Of a stretch of 64,000 bases of DNA, positions 61,936 through 64,000 are shown piece by piece. The stretch is from Rufibacter sp. XAAS-G3-1 (GTDB lineage: Bacteria > Bacteroidota > Bacteroidia > Cytophagales > Hymenobacteraceae): assembly GCF_013623775.1 (NCBI RefSeq), contig NZ_JABFAM010000007.1, positions 310,001 through 374,000 of the forward strand. Direction: 5' to 3'. Every line of letters starts with the position of its first letter. The first letter of the stretch is position 1. The notes beneath the pieces are model-generated. The model worked only from the letters and a program-made list of their open reading frames with translations. It was not told the DNA's origin and searched no databases. A program made the translations under genes and the position numbers.

Positions 61936-62751
61936 ATGTCAACACTAGTACTCAGCGAGATTTACATTTACCCAATTAAATCATTAGGTGGCATTTCCCT
62001 GACTTCTGCCCAGGTGCAGGAACGGGGCTTGCAATATGACCGTCGCTGGATGCTGATTGATGACAGTGGTATTTTCCTGACCCAACGCAAGCTAGCCGAA
62101 ATGGCCCTGCTGCAGGTGGCCCTCACGCCCGAAGGCTTGCAGGTAACGCACAAAACCCGGCAACTAACGCCTTTGCTGGTGCCCTATGAATCCAACAGCA
62201 CCCGCTCAACCCTGGTCACCGTCTGGGACGATATCTGCTTTGCCTACCTGGTGAGCCCCGAGGCGAATGCCTGGTTTTCTGAGGCGCTGGGCATCAGTTG
62301 CCGCCTGGTGTACATGCCAGAAAACTCCATCCGGCTCATTGACCCCAACTACGCCAAGCACAACGAGAAAGTAAGTTTCGCTGACGGCTACCCGTTCCTC
62401 ATCATTGGGCAAGAGTCTTTGAATGATTTGAACAGCCGGTTAGAAGAGCCGGTGCCCATGAACCGTTTCAGGCCTACGTTTGTGTTTACCGGGGGCCAGG
62501 CCTACGCCGAGGAGAAATGGAAAACCTTTAAAATTGGCGATGTCCTGTTCTACGGCGCCAAGCCCTGCGGCCGCTGCAACGTGACCACCATTGACCAGAA
62601 CACCGCCCAGGCCGGTGCAGAACCCTTGAAAACCCTGGCCACGTATCAGGCGAAAGGAAACAAAGTCATCTTCGGCATGAACCTGATTGGGCTCTCAACG
62701 GGCACTGTCTCCGTAGGAGACCGTATCTCTATCATGGAAGCCGGTTCATAA
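61936..62751 (+). CDS. MOSC domain protein with MOSC N-terminal beta-barrel (mARC/YcbX-like)
   Basis: A 271-residue molybdenum-cofactor sulfurase C-terminal-like protein. The MOSC_N barrel spans about 4-120 (LSEIYIYPIKSLGGISLTSAQV; YDRRWMLIDDSGIFLTQRKLAEMALL). The MOSC domain follows with the probable Mo-ligand cysteine in KPCGRCNVTTIDQNTA near 210-225 and GD close to the end (SVGDRISI). Members reduce N-hydroxylated compounds when given electrons from a partner reductase; the partner is not encoded here. ATG 61936 is chosen because it opens directly on the barrel, and the 14 codons upstream lack family similarity. Confidence 0.9.
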   Translation: MSTLVLSEIYIYPIKSLGGISLTSAQVQERGLQYDRRWMLIDDSGIFLTQRKLAEMALLQVALTPEGLQVTHKTRQLTPLLVPYESNSTRSTLVTVWDDICFAYLVSPEANAWFSEALGISCRLVYMPENSIRLIDPNYAKHNEKVSFADGYPFLIIGQESLNDLNSRLEEPVPMNRFRPTFVFTGGQAYAEEKWKTFKIGDVLFYGAKPCGRCNVTTIDQNTAQAGAEPLKTLATYQAKGNKVIFGMNLIGLSTGTVSVGDRISIMEAGS

Positions 62752-62903
62752 GCTACTCAGGAAAAGGGGCGGGGCCCTTTCGTGATTTTTTGGCTTGTTT
62801 TTAAAAAAACTAGGCTAAAAACGTGCCGCTAGCGGGCAGCTTGCAGAGACTGTACTTCTCATGTAAATTGCCTTCGCTTTTTACAATTTACGCTTCCTGC
62901 TGA

Positions 62904-63323
62904 ATGGTGCACACTGATAATGATTACGCTACTACCGGTTATGACCAGGTGCTGGAAGCGGCTTACCTGGTCTACAAGCGCCAGGGCACCTCGCCTGAAT
63001 TCAGGGAGGCGAATACCAGGTTGGTGAGCACCCTTGCCAGATTCCCCTCGCACCGTTTGTTTGTTGATGTTAGAGGCATGGGGGTGATATCGCCCGAAGA
63101 CCAGAAATGGGTGGGGAATACCATTGTGCTGCAACTGGCTAAAAATGCGCCCGGCAACTACCTGTACATTGCCCTGCTGGTCTCTGAAAAGATCTTCACC
63201 AAACTAGCGGTGACCAGCATTGAGGACATCTCAAACGGGAAAGGAATCTGCCTGAACCGGCACTTCTACTCGGCCCCTGAAGCAAAACATTGGCTGACGC
63301 AGCAAACCAAGCGCAGCGTTTAG
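62904..63323 (+). CDS. Small protein of unknown function, STAS-like alpha/beta fold possible
   Basis: A 139-residue soluble protein without signal peptide. The pattern of short strands and helices (HRLFVDVRGMGVISPEDQKWVGNTIV near 50-75; YLYIALLVSEKIFTKLAV near 93-110) recalls SpoIIAA/STAS-like proteins of Bacteroidota, but I cannot name the family. A GTTTT-type hairpin lies upstream (about 62788-62822). The next small gene follows after 34 bases in the same direction and may be co-transcribed. Confidence 0.6.
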   Translation: MVHTDNDYATTGYDQVLEAAYLVYKRQGTSPEFREANTRLVSTLARFPSHRLFVDVRGMGVISPEDQKWVGNTIVLQLAKNAPGNYLYIALLVSEKIFTKLAVTSIEDISNGKGICLNRHFYSAPEAKHWLTQQTKRSV

Positions 63324-63357
63324 GGCATCAACCCCAACTTTACCTGTAAACCGCAAC

Positions 63358-63615
63358 ATGACGCAACATAGCCGCTACTTAGTAACTGCCGCCACCGGCG
63401 AAGAGATAGACCTCACGTACGCCAAGGAGTTACGCAGCAACAATCTGTTTCCGTTTGGCCTGCACAACTACGCTATTTACCACACCCCCGAAGGTGTATT
63501 TGTGAAAGGAACCAACTCGGGGAACCTGAACCTGATGCTAGACCACTATGAGGTGATTGAAGAAGCGGCGGCGAGAGAATATGCCCATCCGCACCAGCGC
63601 CAGGAAGAAGAATAA
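63358..63615 (+). CDS. Small hypothetical protein (85 residues)
   Basis: Not recognised. It has no signal peptide and no membrane segment, and the tail is acidic and rich in Glu, His and Gln (AAAREYAHPHQRQEEE). The 34-base spacing to the preceding gene and ordinary codon use support it as real. Downstream, a 12-bp GC hairpin, CCCCAGCCCCTC and complement (63647-63679), may end the transcript. Confidence 0.5.
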   Translation: MTQHSRYLVTAATGEEIDLTYAKELRSNNLFPFGLHNYAIYHTPEGVFVKGTNSGNLNLMLDHYEVIEEAAAREYAHPHQRQEEE

Positions 63616-63646
63616 AGAATCCGCCCTTCCGCCGGAGATAGCCGCA

Positions 63647-63718
63647 CCCCAGCCCCTCTCCCGCGATGAGGGGCTGGGGCGTTTCGGGGCTGTTCTGCGG
63701 AAAACAGGCCCGAAACGC
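63647..63718 (+). repeat. GC-rich hairpin fused to a GTTTT-type hairpin
   Basis: CCCCAGCCCCTC with its complement (63647-63679) runs straight into GCGTTTCGGGGCTGTT with its near-complement (63679-63718). The likely role is termination for the two small genes. Confidence 0.75.
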
Positions 63719-63857
63719 TTGAACCTTACACACCTCCCCGGCCTGTCCCCCGACAGGCCGGAAGAATAAGCGTCTCAGCCTGCCATTCCTCTTTTTGGCT
63801 TACCAGGGAACAAGCCAAGAAAAGCATTTCCTTTTCCCTATAAGAAGCCTCGCTGCT

Positions 63858-63994
63858 GCGTTTTAGACCTGTTTTCTGGAAAACAAGCCCAAAACGCGGA
63901 AACCTGTGAGGTCTCTGAGCCCTCACAGGTTTAAAATCAGCTGGCGCGCGACTCCAGTTTCGTGACAAAGGATGAAGCGAGTCTCCAGACTCGG
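63858..63994 (+). repeat. GTTTT-type hairpin plus multi-palindrome block, family D, copy 3
   Basis: The same order as at 27634-27770: GCGTTTTAGACCTGTTTTC hairpin, the AACCTGTGAGGTCT palindrome (63901-63932), a CGCGACTCCAGTTTCG unit, GTGACAAAGGATGAA, then GCGAGTCTCCAGACTCGG (63977-63994). It runs to the window edge. No gene lies between 63616 and 64000. Confidence 0.85.
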
Positions 63995-64000
63995 CGGGAG

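Overview
The window looks like chromosome of a Bacteroidota bacterium, most likely order Cytophagales, family Hymenobacteraceae (Rufibacter-like). This rests on a SusC/SusD pair, a WbqC protein, lipoprotein signals of the Bacteroidota kind, and -7 boxes of the TAnnTTTG form close to start codons. Intergenic DNA is also loaded with GTTTT..GGCTGTTTT hairpins. The genus is inference; the phylum is well supported.

Layout. 1-5.1 kb: clpC (cut by the window edge), a WbqC protein, an LLM flavin oxidoreductase and a lipid A-type acyltransferase. 6.0-11.5 kb: a SusC/SusD outer-membrane uptake pair plus an unknown lipoprotein. 11.7-15.6 kb: a Sua5/YciO/YrdC protein, mltG, a YbgC-like thioesterase coupled to a YihY membrane protein, and tRNA-Ser(UGA). 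15.9-17.1 kb: a Tat-exported Gfo/Idh/MocA oxidoreductase. 17.7-21.1 kb: an arsenic cluster (arsR, a Cys-tailed DUF6428-like gene, an ArsN-like acetyltransferase, arsC, acr3) with two candidate ArsR operators of form ATCG-N8-CGAT. 21.9-25.5 kb: a sugar operon (Gfo/Idh/MocA, TIM-barrel isomerase, MFS importer). 25.8-27.4 kb: remains of an L-fucose type oxidative pathway in which a deletion has joined the 5' part of one SDR gene to the 3' part of a lactonase gene. 27.8-39 kb: a TcmP-like protein, a large FAD/Fe-S oxidoreductase, a SWIM zinc-finger protein, queD behind a 603-residue protein of unknown function, and chrA. 39.5-42.5 kb: a TonB-dependent receptor preceded by a 27-codon ORF ending Cys-Cys-Cys-Cys-Arg-stop, a candidate cysteine attenuator. 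42.8-50.1 kb: a TetR regulator, a thioesterase and a TolC/RND/adaptor efflux operon. 50.6-53.3 kb: an alkyltransferase-like protein, then an AT-rich insert bounded by two 179-bp copies of the 5' end of a yihY gene. 53.6-63.6 kb: an M13 peptidase, a cyclophilin, a subtilisin-like lipoprotein, xseB/xseA, a methyltransferase, a MOSC protein and two small unknown genes.

The most unusual feature is the intergenic DNA. At least five families of short, transposase-free elements can be read directly: (1) dozens of 35-45 bp hairpins; (2) a 160-bp foldback element with TAAGTACGCGGACA ends, three copies, each starting 0-2 bp after a stop codon; (3) a roughly 180-200 bp MITE with CTGTTTAGAGTTTTC ends, one copy with an apparent 6-bp target duplication; (4) a roughly 165-bp MITE with AGAGCATGTTTGAATTT ends; (5) ordered multi-palindrome blocks. 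Heptanucleotide tandem repeats also lie at gene ends. No transposase, complete integrase, CRISPR array or rRNA gene is visible.
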